The notes under the pieces: model-generated | What the model was told of the DNA's origin: nothing | Databases searched by the model: none | The model's input: only the letters and a program-made list of their open reading frames with translations | Translations under genes and position numbers: made by a program | In this document: positions 12,263 through 24,154 of the stretch, piece after piece | How the letters are laid out: every line of letters begins with the position of its first letter | How positions within the stretch are numbered: the first letter of the stretch is position 1 | From: Datisca glomerata | Lineage: Eukaryota > Streptophyta > Magnoliopsida > Cucurbitales > Datiscaceae | Reading direction: 5' to 3' | Assembly (NCBI GenBank): GCA_003255025.1 | Contig: QANY01005078.1 | Coordinates: forward strand, 372,001 to 436,000 | DNA length: 64,000 nucleotides

Positions 12263-13262
12263 ATGGTTAGGGATTTTGTCCATCAGGAGGAATATGTTGA
12301 TATTCCCACAGGTGTTATTAACATTGATCAGGATTGTGTTCCAGACCTTGTTCATGACACAATACAAGACAATATCAAATATCCTCACACTCAAGAGATT
12401 GTTTTAGAAGAACAAACTCTAAAACATCAAGAAATTATGCCATTAAGTACATCCACTAAAGAGAGAAGAAGTGCAGTGCCAGATGATTACATTGTATTTC
12501 TCCAAGAGCATGAGGTTGACATTGGTGTGATGGAAGATGATCCAATCAACTTCCGTCAAGCCATGAAAAACTCTAACTCTCAAAATTGGATCGATGCCGT
12601 GAATGAGGAAATTAAGTCCATGAACGACAATGATTTGTGGGATCTTGTTCCATTACCAGAAAGTGTGAAACTCATTGGTTGCAAATGGATTTTTAAGACC
12701 AAGAGGGATTTAAAAGGTAATGTGGAAAGATACAAGGCTCTTCTTGTCGCAAAGAGCTTTACACAAAAAGAAGATATAGACTATAAAGAGACTTTCTCTC
12801 CGGTTTCTACGAAAGTCTCTTTCAGGATTAGAATGGTATTAGTGGCACATTTCAATCTCGAGCTGCATCAGATGGATGTAAAGACAATGTTTCTCAATGG
12901 TGACATTGAAGAGACGATCTATTTGGTGCAACCAGAAAACTTGTGTCGGGAGACCCAAAGAATATGGTTTGTAAACTTAAGAAATCCATCTATAGACTCA
13001 AGCAGGCATCTCGACAATGGTATTTTAAGTTTCATCAAGTGATCATCTCATTCGATTTTGAGATGAATTTAGTCGATGATTTTATGTGCAATAAGTTCTG
13101 TGGGAGCAAGCATATTTTTTCTGATTTTATATGTGGATGACATTTTGCTTGCCAGCAACGACATAAGCTTATTGCACGACACCAAGAGGTTTCTATCTAA
13201 GAATTTTGAGATGAAAGATCTTGATGAAACCTCTTTTGTATTAGAGATCCAAATACACTGAG
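12263..13262 (+). pseudogene. Copia-1 reverse transcriptase relic
   Basis: Conserved copia RT blocks are in order: NWIDAVNEEI, NDLWDLVPLP, GCKWIFKTKRD, ERYKALLVAKSFTQ, DYKETFSPV, LHQMDVKTMFLNGDIEE, then, after a frameshift near 12950, KKSIYRLKQASRQWYFKF, and after a second, ILYVDDILLAS near 13130. The YVDD catalytic motif is still intact although the frame is broken. Confidence 0.85.
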
Positions 13263-13439
13263 ATCGTTCTCAAGGTATTTTTGGATTATCATAAAAAAGC
13301 GCTATATCGAAAAGGTCCTTAAAAGATATGGCATGTAAGATTGTAAATCAGGTGATACCCCTGTAACTAAGAGACACAAGTTTGGTCTCAATCAGTGCTC
13401 TAAAAAATGATTTTGAGGAAAATGAAATGTAGAAGATTT

Positions 13440-13950
13440 CTTATGCCTCAATAGTAGGAAGTCTGATGTATGCTCAGGTTTCTACACGTCTGCATATTGC
13501 GTACATGACTGAGATGTTGGGCAAGTATTTAAGCAATTTACTCATAGACCATTGGAAAGCAGCTAAATGGGTCTTGTGTATTTAAAGAGAACAAAATACT
13601 TCCTGCTCACATATCGGAGGTTAGATCAGATTGAGATCGTTGGATATACTGACTTCAATTTTTCTTGATGACAAGATAGAATGTTATGAGGCACCCAATC
13701 ACAGAATATGATTGTGAAATATTGTCACAGGGCTACAGATAATGGATGGAATTGAGAGACCACTCAAGTTATTTTATGATAATAAGTCAGCTGCCCTCTA
13801 TTTTAATAACAACAGGAGCTCGACAAAGTCAAGGTACATAGACTTCAAGTTCCTGATTGTTAAGGAAAGAGTTCAGAGTGGACAGTTGTCTATAGAGCAC
13901 GTTGGAACAAACTCCATTTCCAGATCCGCTTATTAAGGGGTTGGCACCTA
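13440..13950 (+). pseudogene. Copia-1 RNase H relic
   Basis: YASIVGSLMYAQ (near 13443) and LKLFYDNKSAALYFNNN (near 13770), followed by KSRYIDFKFLIVKERVQSG, are typical of the copia RNase H and polyprotein end. Several stops and frame changes lie between. About 480 bp of non-coding 3' sequence follows before the LTR. Confidence 0.8.
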
Positions 13951-14432
13951 AACCGATTCATGAGCACACTGCTTTTATATGAGTTATATCTGTTGACGAT
14001 ATTCAGTTTTAGTAGGAGTTTATTCTTTTGGATGCTCTTCTTTATAGACATATTTTTAGTTATTTCAGTTTATGGATATTTTAAGGTTATTTTATGCAGA
14101 AATAAATTTTTTGGTATTCACACTCTGATTTAAGTATGGTTTGATCTCACTAAGGTTTACGGATGACCAGTTCTAAATAGGCATGTTAAGATCACATTAC
14201 ATGAAATTTTTATGCTATACATCCACATTATAATCCATGTCATACAGTTGTATTGATATACATGACCATTGATGGGTTGATATACGTAACAGATGCTGCT
14301 TTGATCCTATGTCGGTATGATTGATGGATCATATTAGTTTTACGTTTCGGTAATGACATCAAAGTTGTACGCATTCAGTTATTTTTGACAAAACATAATT
14401 ATAAGGTTTAACACATAGTCCAAGTGGGAGAT

Positions 14433-14938
14433 TGTTGGATCCTTAATCCAACGTTGGACTTATGTATAAAATAATTATGTGTTGCAGACTGTCAAATAAA
14501 GTTAAACACAATTAGAAGTGATCTATTAAGATTTAGATAATTGAGATTTTGATTCATCTGATAGGTTGTGTGTACCCTTTAATGTATAGAGATTTTAGGG
14601 TAATTTCTATTTTTATGATGGGATAAAATAGAAATTCTAAAATATGTATTATCTATAATTGGTTATGCTCCCCAGGTTACATGATAACAGGAAACCATTA
14701 TATTCTCCCTAATATCCAATCGTTGGAGAGAAAACGGTGAGGCGTAATCAAATGGGTCTCTCACATAGAGAATAATGTAGATCTGGAGGGCTAACAACTT
14801 GGCTCTAAACAACGATCTATCGTCATGGATTCAGGTACGCTTCCACTCTATATTGATTTGATTCTTAGTGTGTTCAACATAAGATCTTAGAATTTTGTTG
14901 AGATATGGTTTATATCGAATGTGATTTTGAATCTAACA
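14433..14938 (+). repeat. Copia-1 3' LTR
   Basis: A purine tract (aagtgggag, 14422-14430) directly precedes tgttggatcc, the usual start of a copia LTR. The LTR ends in ctaaca. Its 5' partner is missing. Confidence 0.7.
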
Positions 14939-15270
14939 AACTCATTCATCTATTGGAGTTAAAACTTGTTTAGGACCATTAAATGTTTAGGAAAACGAAC
15001 GAAATGTGTCAAAAACCCACAAGAAATATAACCAAGTGCCTTCACCAAGAGTTTGACTACGCTCATGAAGAAAATTAGGGTAAAAATCCACAAGAAATAT
15101 ATTGTGAATTCGTGTAAGGAAAATTCGTGAGAGAGAGATTGGACGAAAGTACCACAGCCTATTCCTCTCTCTTTCCTTTCTTTACACCTGAAAGATTGCA
15201 TTTTTAGGGCACTTTGGAGTCCTTTCTAATAGAAATCAGGGAAAGGTATACAAAGTAAATAGTTTTTCAG
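14939..15270. other. Non-coding remainder of the inverted-repeat element
   Basis: Between the copia LTR and the right inverted repeat. The minus-strand open frame at 14959-15201 shows no recognisable domain. The phrase cacaagaaatat occurs at about 15018 and 15090. Confidence 0.5.
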
Positions 15271-15478
15271 CAATTCGGGTCCTTTTGAGTCAGGTGTGGG
15301 ACTTTCTAAAGGAATTTGGGTCGGGTATGGGTTTTGTGAAGGGTAAAACATCTAAGGTTATTTTGTCCTTTTTATTCTAAAATTAAACTATTTATAACAG
15401 ATTAGACGTATTTGTCTTTCCTGAAACTACAATGGGTGTTGTGTCTTTTAAACAAAACTCAAGGAGTATCCGTGTACT

Positions 15479-15742
15479 TTTATCTCTTATTTATTACATG
15501 GACCTATATTTATAAGCCTTTTTTTAAGATATTGATAATTAATAAAAAAGGTAGAGTCTCTTGTTATTCTCGGAGACCAGGCCATACTCCCCATACATTT
15601 TAGGTAATGCCATCATCAATCGTAACCGTCTGATCCCTCATATAGCTCTGATTTCTCTCATCCCATTTTCCCACGGTGGAGATCTACTCACTGTCTCTTG
15701 ATTGGTTCTCCTTCATTCACGTGGCTTGGTGAAGATTTTACA
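15479..15742 (-). repeat. Gypsy-1 3' LTR, proximal part, with adjacent polypurine tract
   Basis: Matches 26085-26440: shared strings include gatattgata, ttattctc, gaccaggcca, ccacggtggagatct and ttgattggttctcc. Relative to the 5' LTR it lacks about 105 bp after gccatcatc. On the minus strand the LTR begins TGTAAAATC at 15742 and is preceded by a purine-rich tract (15743-15765), fitting a gypsy PPT. Confidence 0.75.
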
Positions 15743-15765
15743 CCTGTTCATTTGCCCCGCCATTA

Positions 15766-16569
15766 CACTCAACGAAATTTCATTCTATGTGGTGTAATGA
15801 TTATGCTTCACGCGTGCCTCGGTAGAAGGTTAATTGATTGAACCTTTTGCCTTTTCGATGTTTATTAAACCCTGCAAGCACTAATAAAATACAAGAAATA
15901 TGTTTATTAAATATAGAAAACATATATTGTCATCTTTTTGTTTCTCGTTATTACCGACACACTCCTAGGAAATGACACTACATCATCTACTTTAGTTGTT
16001 ATACATTCTCGTTCTCACTTATTGATGCAAAGCGGGTTCATCATAATCCCCTATTTGGCTTGACACGCCATATATTCCTTTCTCCTGTACCAGCTATCAA
16101 TTCCCTACTTGCCCGTTTCAAACGGCAGCTGATGCCATCATTTTTTTTACTGTCATTGAATGTCTGCGACTAGCTTTTCCACTCACATATTTTCAAAGTA
16201 AGTAACATTTTACTCTCTTTTCAAATCCATCAATTCTATTGCATTTTTTTCACATCCGTAGCCTACAAGAGGCCTTCTTCTTCCTCATTCTTCATTTACT
16301 CTCACTTTGCCCTCTGTAAGTTTTCTTTTCCTCCTCCATTCTTATTCTCTTTTTTTCTTATGCCGTTTTTCTTTCTTCTCGTGCGTTTTTCATTAGCCAT
16401 GAATGACGAGGGAGAGTTAAAGGTCATTGTACCTTTAGTTAGGAACCAGGATGAATCTCACCGCTTTATGGACCATCATCGAGATGCATTCCCCTCGAGT
16501 GTCATTTGTGCCTTCGGGATGGGATACTTAAAGAGAATGGTGTTTCTCCCATTGTTTCTCTTGAAATAG
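15766..16569 (-). other. Gypsy-1 region between integrase and 3' LTR, no coding sequence seen
   Basis: AT-rich and pyrimidine-rich on the plus strand. No domain is recognised in any frame, so it is taken as the 3' untranslated part of the element. Confidence 0.4.
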
Positions 16570-17172
16570 TTATGTATGCCCACAATACTGCTAGTAGTTC
16601 TTCTATCCATCTTCATTTCACTAACTCCAATCATTTCTTTAAACTGTCAAGTACGATTCGATTCGATCTTTCTACTTGCTCCTTTCCCTATGCATAGTAG
16701 GGAGTGGAGAATTGGTTAGTAATCTCCAGCTCTTCGCAGAAATTTTTTGCCATTTTTCCTATTGTCCGAAACAAGTGTCTTTGGTATGCCGAATCTGTAA
16801 TGATATTCTTCCACATAAATCAATTTACTTCTTCTTCTCGTATTCTCATGAAAGCTTTGGCCTCAATCAATTTGGTGAAGTAGTCCATTGCTACCAAAAA
16901 GAAACGTTTCTAGGTAGGTGCTATTGGAAGCAGACCAACGATGTCAAGCGCCCGTTTCATGAAGGGCCACAAGATTGTTATTATTTTCAGCTCACCAAGA
17001 GCCATCCTAGCGACTGGAGCAAAACGCTAGCATCTTCATAGCCCTTCATATAATGTTTGGCGTCTTGAAAGATTTTGGGCCAGTAGTACTCCTCGTTTAG
17101 AACTTTGTGGGCTAGTGATATTCTTCCAGTATGATTGCTGCATATCCCATCATGAATTTCAGCCAAAACATA
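16570..17172 (-). pseudogene. Gypsy-1 integrase relic
   Basis: Read on the minus strand, the end of the H2C2 zinc region (IHDGICSNHTG, LAHKVLNEEYYWP) lies near 17050-17150 and leads into broken integrase core text (for example PLPT and WSIKR segments). Frameshifts and stops are frequent. The catalytic Asp and Glu residues cannot be placed with confidence. Confidence 0.6.
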
Positions 17173-18300
17173 TTATGTCTCCTCTTCCTTTAAGCACTTT
17201 AAGTATGGTCGTGTAAAAGATTTTCTATACAATAATCCATTTATCAATGTGTGCTTGGTACTCTGTTGTTGTACTTTTTTAGCATCGAGTTTGGCCTCTA
17301 AAAGTATTCCTTTTGCAAGGTAACCAGTTATGTCATCTTGCCAGATGGGCTCTCTTTCTACTTTCACACCAGCCACGTCGTTCCACGAGAGCGAGACAAT
17401 CGACTTTTCCAGAAATTTCACAAGGTCGTTTCTTTTGTATGAGAATTGTAATGATGATCCTAAGTTCGCCAATGCGTCAGCATGTCCATTCTCAGTTCTT
17501 GGGATCTTCTGAATTTTGTAGCTTTACAACGTGCTTAGTAAGCTTGTCACTCGTTGCAGATAGCTCACCATCCTTTTATGTTTCGCTACATATCTCCTAT
17601 GATGTGTTTCACAATCAACATGGAATCATAGAATATTTTTACATATAATACCTCATATTCCCATAGCAGAGATACTCCCACGATTAGCACTTCATATTTT
17701 GCTTCGTTGTTTGACACGTGGAACCCGAAGGAGATAGAATGTTGTAACGTCTATTCGAATGGTGTTCGTACCACTACTCCTGCTCCTTCTCCTTTACTAT
17801 TTGAAGAACCATCGACATACAGTTTCCAATATCTGTTTTCAACTTTTTCTTGAGGCTTCTAGTTAGCTCAATCTCTAGTGAAATCTGTAATAAAATATGC
17901 TAGTGCATGCCCCTTAATGGAAGTTATGGGTTCATAGTGAATTTTGTACTAGCTTAACTCGATTGACCACTTCGCCATCCTCCTGCTTACCTCTAGAGAG
18001 TGTAGGATACTTTTAACAGGTGAGTCTGTTAACTCTTTGATGTTATGTGCTTGCAAATATGGTCTCAGCTTTCGTGCAGCAGTTATAAAATGTCAAAACT
18101 AATTTCTCCATCCGTTTGTATCTCGTTTCAATTGCCACTAGGCTTTTGCTTATAAAATATATAGAATTCTGCTTTCTTTCTTCCTCCCTGATGTGTACAG
18201 CACTAGAGGCTACTTCAGAAATGGTATCATATAGTAGGAGTTGTTCACCCGGTACTGGTTTAGAGAGCATAGAGAGGGTTATCAGATATTCTTTGACTCT
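17173..18300 (-). pseudogene. Gypsy-1 RNase H and H2C2 linker relic
   Basis: The stretch 18043-18270 reads LLLYDTISEVASSAVHIREE, then YFISKSLVAIETRY, the start of a gypsy RNase H-like domain. The stretch 17173-17472 reads ADALANLGSS, then HTLINGLLYRKSFTRPYLKC, the linker to the integrase zinc region. The middle (about 17480-18040) is broken by stops. Confidence 0.8.
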
Positions 18301-18309
18301 GCTAAGAGC

Positions 18310-18560
18310 CTCCTCACATTTCTCGTTTCATCTGTCCATAGAGTTTTTTCTTGATTTGAATCTGTTCAGGGAGGTTAATCTTCCTGTCAACCCCTGCATC
18401 ACTTTCTAGTTCTTTGGAGATTTCATCTCCATGATTTCCTTTACTTGGTCTGGATTTACTTCTATCCCTCGCTGTGTCACCAAATGTCCGAGAAACTTTC
18501 CTGCAGCTACCCCGAACGTGTATTTTTCTGGATTCAGGTCTGTCCCAGGGTATCATTGTA
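18310..18560 (-). pseudogene. Gypsy-1 reverse transcriptase, C-terminal remnant
   Basis: In one minus frame: LNPEKYTFGVAAGKFLGHLV, then TQRGIEVNPDQVKEIMEM and LTGRLTSLNRF, the RT thumb/connection region. The fingers and palm, including the YxDD motif, which should lie between protease (18617) and this point, are absent. A large internal deletion removed them. Confidence 0.8.
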
Positions 18561-18616
18561 GGGGGATTAAATTTTGAAGATCATGAACTTGGTCATGTAG
18601 TTAAAGGTTTATCCGT

Positions 18617-18840
18617 TCACTGAGAGAATGAAGTTCTTTGCAGCCTTTGCTCTACCATTGACATGTTCTCCAAGGTCGCCCGATATAAAATGTTAACTGC
18701 ACTCCCGTCGTCGACCAAGACTCTCCTCTGTAAGCATTTACTGACTTGTATTGAAATGACAAGAGTATCTTTGTGACACTCGTCCTGCTTTAAATCTTGG
18801 TCATCAAATATCAGCGCGGGGTTTCCGCTGAAACGCAAGG
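18617..18840 (-). pseudogene. Gypsy-1 aspartic protease relic
   Basis: The frame contains RRVLVDDGSAVNILY; in gypsy proteases the active-site block is V-D-x-G-S-S-x-x-I-L. The catalytic Asp is kept; the second Ser is Ala. It is preceded by FDDQDL and followed by an abrupt change of sequence at about 18610, where the RT deletion begins. Confidence 0.8.
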
Positions 18841-18949
18841 GCCCTTCTAGGCGTTTCTCTAGTATCTGCTTCTTATATACATTTTTCCTTCCTTAATAAT
18901 TGTCCCTTCCTATTCTATAAGTGCAATAACCGTGTTGATGATATAGAAA

Positions 18950-19894
18950 GGTTGTTTCCCATTGTCATGCTTGTCCTCCCTGTGATTATCCTTTTCAACC
19001 TCTCATTTTTGTTCTTCTTTTTTCACAAATTGACAGATATACCCGTCTTTAATCAGATTTTCGATGTAGTCTTTAAGCTGCAAATAATCCTCTGTGTAAT
19101 TCCCTATGTTCTTGTGGAAGGAGTAGTACTTGTCTATATCTTTGAAATGTGGTTCATTTGTGTGTGGGGATGGTCTCTACAGCCAAGGCTTTTCTTTGAT
19201 CATTTTCAGGATTTGGTTTACCGGAATGGTCAACGGTGTGTAAACCTTATCCCTTGGGTCTATTCTGTCTAAGTCTCATCTTTGGTACCTCATTCTTTCC
19301 TGCTTGTAATTCCTTCTGTCATCTCATTCCATTCTGTCAGCCTTTTTCCTTACGAATCTCGAACTCTTTTCCCACTTCCTTTATTCCTCAGCCTTCTGTT
19401 TAGTCACTTTTAGTAGGCTTTTTTTCTCCTCTTCAATAGTAATGTAGGCTTGTACCTGCTGAAAGGTTTCTGCCATGGACAGGGGTTTCATCTTGGATAG
19501 ATCTTCGAATAAGTGTGAGTTTGGGCCTAATCCCCGCTTGAAGGCCAGTCTGGAAATTCAATCATTGCAATTTTTTACTTTTTCGATTTCATCCTTAAAT
19601 TTGTGGGTGTATTCACATAACGACTCCCCTCTCTTGGAGAAAATCGTCAATAGATATTATGTGTCTTCCATGAGCGCTCGATAGGTAGAGTGATCGAATG
19701 CATTGGGGGGACTTATCCCATTTTAGAGTTGTCTCGTCCAGGCTGGTGGGGAACATCCTGCACATAAGTTTATCATCAGGCTGATACAGCGTCATTACTT
19801 ATTTGAACCACCAGAGGTGGTCTACATCATTACTTGCCACGAACTATTTAGGCACATGTGCCATAAGGATTTCGGGGCTAAATGGAGTATGTGT
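18950..19894 (-). pseudogene. Gypsy-1 gag, main part
   Basis: Minus-strand text from 19894 downward includes PFSPEILMAHVPK, TLYQPDDKLMCRMFPTSLDE, FKRGLGPNSHLFEDL and DKYYSFHKNIGNYTEDYLQL. The last is the knuckle-like segment of plant gypsy gag in which the Cys positions are degraded. The 5' piece of the same gag lies at 25417-25908, beyond the copia-2 insertion. Several stops are present. Confidence 0.75.
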
Positions 19895-21410
19895 TGTTGG
19901 ATCGAGTTTTAAAAAATTGAAAAAAATTAATTATCCCTTTACGGTTCGTGGGCGGAATATAAAACATTTTGAAAAATAAATATTTAGTCATGGTACAATC
20001 TCGCGTTCCTCGTAATGGAGAATTTCTGAATTGTCAGGATCCAATTTACTGTCTCGCATTTCTCATTCTTGACATTCGCAGAACTTCAATTGATCTTCAC
20101 ACCAACAACCACTCATAGGATTCAAAACTATGTCTTGCAAGAGTATTGTTAGGAATAGAGTATGGGCTCTCCAAACAATTGAGGAAGAAAAAATATTTTT
20201 TTCTCTTCTTCCTATTGATTTTCGGCGGCAACTGTAGGGAGGGGTGACAAAAATTGATTAATTTGAACATTAATTTTGTCTTCAGTAATTTAGTGATGAC
20301 ATCCATCACATATGGGTTCAGAAAGTGTACCTTAGTCCAAAACACATTTTTGGTCCAATTGCTACCATTTCTCATTTCTGTCTTTGCGAGCTACTTCTAT
20401 GACTAAATGGACTCACATGAATAAAGCTACAGAATTCAAATACCTAGCTTCATAAATTCTCGACTCAATTATAAGTCTGATGCCGAAATAACTCTCGACT
20501 CATGCGCGCTACATTTTCTATTGGTGCAAATAAACATCTTTATTTTATAGTCCACAGTATATTTTACGATGTTATCGTTCGTGAATATCAATAACAAGAG
20601 TTGGATGTTAAATTACCGTTTACCCATTCCAGTTATTATTTCATTAACTCATTTATTGACTGTGGATAAGAAAAACATATCAGTTAAGTGTTTCGTACAG
20701 TTCACAATGTCTTATTCAATGACTCATGTCATCGAGTATCAGGCCCGATTTATTTATTCACACACTCATTAATTAAGTATAAGGTGATATTGTTACTATT
20801 GTAATCTTACCACGAATTTCATATCTATGAATCACATAACTTCAACATAGTTAAGTTACGATCCTAACACTCGAGATATTGTCTGAAAATTCGAACTCAC
20901 TCATTTGGCGTATCAAATATCGCTACTAACTAGGTCAAGTTTAATACTCACCTCAGGATTAAGGTAATTTTAAAAATACTCTTACGGTGTAACAATTAGA
21001 TTTAGAGCTAGATAAACAGTTTTGCTCGAAACTAATTTGTTACTGGTCTATTCAACATGTTTCATAACATATCTAAGTTAACTGTTATTGTCTCCCCTCC
21101 TATGCTCTAAGACAGGCATCCTTTGGTTCAACCTAAACCCAACAGTCGTAATCAGACTCGATTGCCCCATCGATCCAAAGGCTGCAAATAATATTCTGAA
21201 CTATTTTAGAAAAGTTTGTCTGGAAGACCCCTCTGTCTTTACTCTTCTTACGTTGGTAATAGTTCCGTGACTTAAGTAAATTATAAACACGCCTTAATTA
21301 AAGGAAAACTTTCATTTATTCATAAAATTTAGTAATACATAAATGTTAGAGAAATAACTAAATACTTATAAATAGTTATTACACCCTATTTTATAGACAC
21401 AATTCCAACA
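19895..21410 (-). repeat. Copia-2 3' LTR
   Basis: On the minus strand it starts TGTTGGAATTGTG at 21410, directly after a purine tract (aagtgggag). It ends at tgttggatcg on the plus strand. It matches the other LTR over most of its length: both carry cacaattccaaca, cttctcatttcat-type strings, atcgagtat and tcaatcttcacaccaac-type strings. Confidence 0.8.
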
Positions 21411-22110
21411 AACTCCCACTTAAACTAAAGTAGGCGTGTACAATCTTATATCATCATGCCCTCCAGATGACCATTAAAGATTTTACTGCTTAAAGTCTTC
21501 ATGAATGTATCTGTCACGTTGTTGACCTTCGATGTGTGTGATACTACAATATCTCCACGCTAAACAATCTCTCTGATGAGATGATACTTTCGTTTGATGT
21601 GTTTGGATATTTTGTGGCTCCACGTTTCCTTTGAGTTTACTGTAGCCCCACTATTATCGCAATAAAGTGCCATGAAATTATCATCATCTGAAATGACATC
21701 TAGAGTCTTCAAGAACTTTCTAAGCAGACAACCTCATTTGCAGGTTCACATGCCGCCACACACCCAGCTTCCACGGTAGAATCAGCAATGCAAGATTGCT
21801 TGATACTTCTCCATATTACTGCTCCACCATTCAAGATGAACACTCATCCTGAAGTGGACCACCTTGAATCCTTTCCTACTTGGAAATCAGAGTCAGTATA
21901 ACCCACCATATTCAAGACAGTACCTGAATGCATAAGCATATGGCTCCTCGTTATCCTAAGATACTTGAGGATATGCTTGACGACATTCCAATGCTCGAGC
22001 CCAAGATTAGATTTGAAACGATACACCACACCCATGACGTAGCAAATATATGGCCTAAGGCAAAGCATACATGAGACTTCCTACGGCTGAGGCACATAAA
22101 ACCTTTCACA
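21411..22110 (-). pseudogene. Copia-2 RNase H and polyprotein end relic
   Basis: Minus-strand reading gives GYTDSDF (near 21895), IADSTVEAGCVAACEPANEV (near 21790), ALYCDNSGATVNS (near 21670) and SKHIKRKYHLIREIV (near 21600). These are the copia RNase H blocks in order. The last coding block runs to within a few bases of the purine tract and LTR. Confidence 0.85.
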
Positions 22111-22860
22111 TGTCTTCCTCTTTTTGAGGAGTCTTGGGAGACTGCTTTTTAGAGACGCTGACTCCATGCCTAAAGGGAATATATCCCCTCTTTGAGCTTA
22201 CATACTGAAGCGATCCATCATCTTATCAATATAAGATGCTTGAGACAGTGATGATTTTTTGTTCTTCTTATCTCAAAATTTGTGAATGCCTAAGACAAAT
22301 GCAGCTTCTCCAAGATCCTTCATATCAAATTACTTTGCAAGCTAAATCTTGACATTGGATAATTTTCTTACATCATTTTAAATGAGTAGAATATCGTGCA
22401 CATATAAGACTAGAAAAATCACTTTCCCTTCATGTATCAGCTTATACACACAGGGTTTGTCCACTAACTATTCAAAATCAAAGTTCTTGATAGTTTCATC
22501 GAATCTAATATTCCACGATCGGGGCACTTTCTTAAGTCCATAAATCAGCTTTAGCAGTTCATAAACTTTTCCCTCTCGGCCTTTCTCCAAGAACTCGTCT
22601 CGTTTAGCCATATAAATGCGCTCTTCAAAATTGCCATTCAGAAATGTAGTCTTAACGTCCATCTGCCAGATTCCATAATCGAGGGCAGCAGTAATGGATA
22701 TGAGGATTAAAATGGACTTAAGTATGGCCACCAGCGAGAAGGTATCCTCGTAGTTAATACCTTCCTTTTGAGTGTACACCTTGGCTACTAGCCTAGCTAT
22801 AAATGTCTCTACATTCCCATCCAGGCCTCTATTTTTCTTATAAATTCATTCACTCTACAA
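22111..22860 (-). pseudogene. Copia-2 reverse transcriptase relic with YVHD
   Basis: Minus-strand text from 22779: GINYEDTFSLVA, WQMDVKTTFLNGNFEERIYM, KVYELLKLIYGLKKVPRSW, then near 22400 VLYVHDILLI, followed by FDMKDLGEAAFVLGI. The second-to-last Asp pair of the YVDD catalytic motif reads His-Asp, and a stop follows. SQASYIDKMM marks the RT end. Confidence 0.85.
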
Positions 22861-23620
22861 GTTTTATCTCTTTAGGATGATGTACAAGTTTCCCAACTCC
22901 GTTCAAGTATATCGATTGTATCTCAATGTTCATGGCTTCTTGCCATAGGTTTACTTCAAAACCAACCATGGCATGCGAGTAGGAAAAATGTTCACCATGA
23001 TCCTTATCTGAGACTCTTGTTAAGGCATCTCCATAAGACATGTACCTGTCAGGTTGTCTCACAACCTTCCCACTGCGTCGAGACTCGATAGGCTCTGGCT
23101 CCTGTTGTAGTCCTTCTCTTGTTGATTCGAGAACAGTTCCTAATTGGAAAGTCAGTATCATTCCACTCAATAATTCATTTAGCACAAGTGCACTTCTCGG
23201 TTTCACACTTCTTATATAGTCCTATTCAAGAAATAGTGCATCCATGGGCATAAATCTTTTCTTATTAGTGATACTATAAAAGACGTATCCCTTCATTCCC
23301 TTGGGATATCCTATAAACATGCATAATTCTGATCGAGTTGCCAACTTGCATGTCTTAAGTCTTAGAAGATGTGTCGAGCATCCCCATATCCTAAGGTGAC
23401 TTAGGAATGACTTTCATCCACTCCATCTTTCATATAATGTACTAGGAACCATCTTTAACGGAACTTGGTTCAGGATATATGTCGCTGTTTCCAAGGCATA
23501 TCTCTATAATGAATCTGGGAGGGATGAGTAACTCATCATGGATCTAACCTCCTCTTGCTTGGATATTCAATGGCACACATACATCACTACTTACGATTTT
23601 GAGGCAATGTATGACTTTTT
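22861..23620 (-). pseudogene. Copia-2 integrase C-terminal relic
   Basis: Minus-strand text includes LKTCKLATRSELCMF-like sequence, then YPKGNEGI and a FMPMDA-like segment (about 23220-23390), the end of copia integrase. The catalytic core is not found; the text joins directly to pre-integrase material upstream, so the core is deleted. Confidence 0.6.
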
Positions 23621-24154
23621 CACCCTTTGCTGAAAATGGTCTTTTGGTCATTTTGCATTCTATGTAAGATTCGCATGTGGGTAGTGATCCTACACTTAAG
23701 TTTACAATGGACCATTATTTGCAAGTCTTTCAAACTTTTACTATCCATTTCTAAATCAGTAATTACTTCAATGTCACATATCATTGGAACATTTGGTTTT
23801 ACATTAAATACGTTATTTATGAATTGTGCAATAGTAATTAAGCAATTATTTCTAAAAATATCAAAATCTTAATTATTGAAATTCATAGTGAATCCTTGCT
23901 CAATTAAACTAGTTACTGAAATAAGATTTTTCCCAAAAATCGGGATATAATAAACATCTCACAAAACCAAAAAAAAATTGTTATTAAATGACAATTTAAT
24001 AGTTTCAACAGATTCAGCCAATACTAATGCCACATTCCCCCAATGGAAGTTAAACTCACTCTCGTCAATCCTTTTGATTTCCCTGAACCTCTTCAGGGAA
24101 CAACAAATATGGTTAGTGGCTGTAAAGTCTACATCGATCAGACATATTTAGATA
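23621..24154 (-). pseudogene. Copia-2 protease/pre-integrase relic, gag missing
   Basis: Minus-strand text near 24130-24080 reads DFTATNHICCSLKRFRE, which aligns with the protease active-site block, although the catalytic Asp-Ser-Gly is not kept. It continues to DVYYIPIFGKNLISV-like text near 23945. This abuts the 5' LTR, so no gag and no normal leader exist. Confidence 0.65.

Larger units (their letters stand above)
10387..14938 (+). mobile_element. Ty1/copia element 1, 5'-truncated and dead
   Basis: Order on the plus strand: gag, zinc knuckle, protease, pre-integrase zinc region, integrase, reverse transcriptase, RNase H, purine tract, 3' LTR. Integrase before RT is the copia order. Stops and frameshifts are scattered throughout. 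No 5' LTR is found. It sits inside the inverted-repeat element and so inserted after it or was carried by it. Confidence 0.85.
9419..15478. mobile_element. Inverted-repeat (MULE-like) insertion in the gypsy-1 LTR
   Basis: The left end (gtacagggacacttctaaag) and the right end read on the minus strand (gtacacggatactccttgag) are similar, and the similarity fades over about 200 bp, as in long divergent terminal inverted repeats of Mutator-like elements. The insertion interrupts an LTR whose two halves match the intact LTR at 25974-26440, so the edges are supported by an empty-site comparison. I could not define a 9-bp target duplication because the target is a poly-T run. No transposase is visible; the interior holds a copia relic and AT-rich filler. 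Confidence 0.5.
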
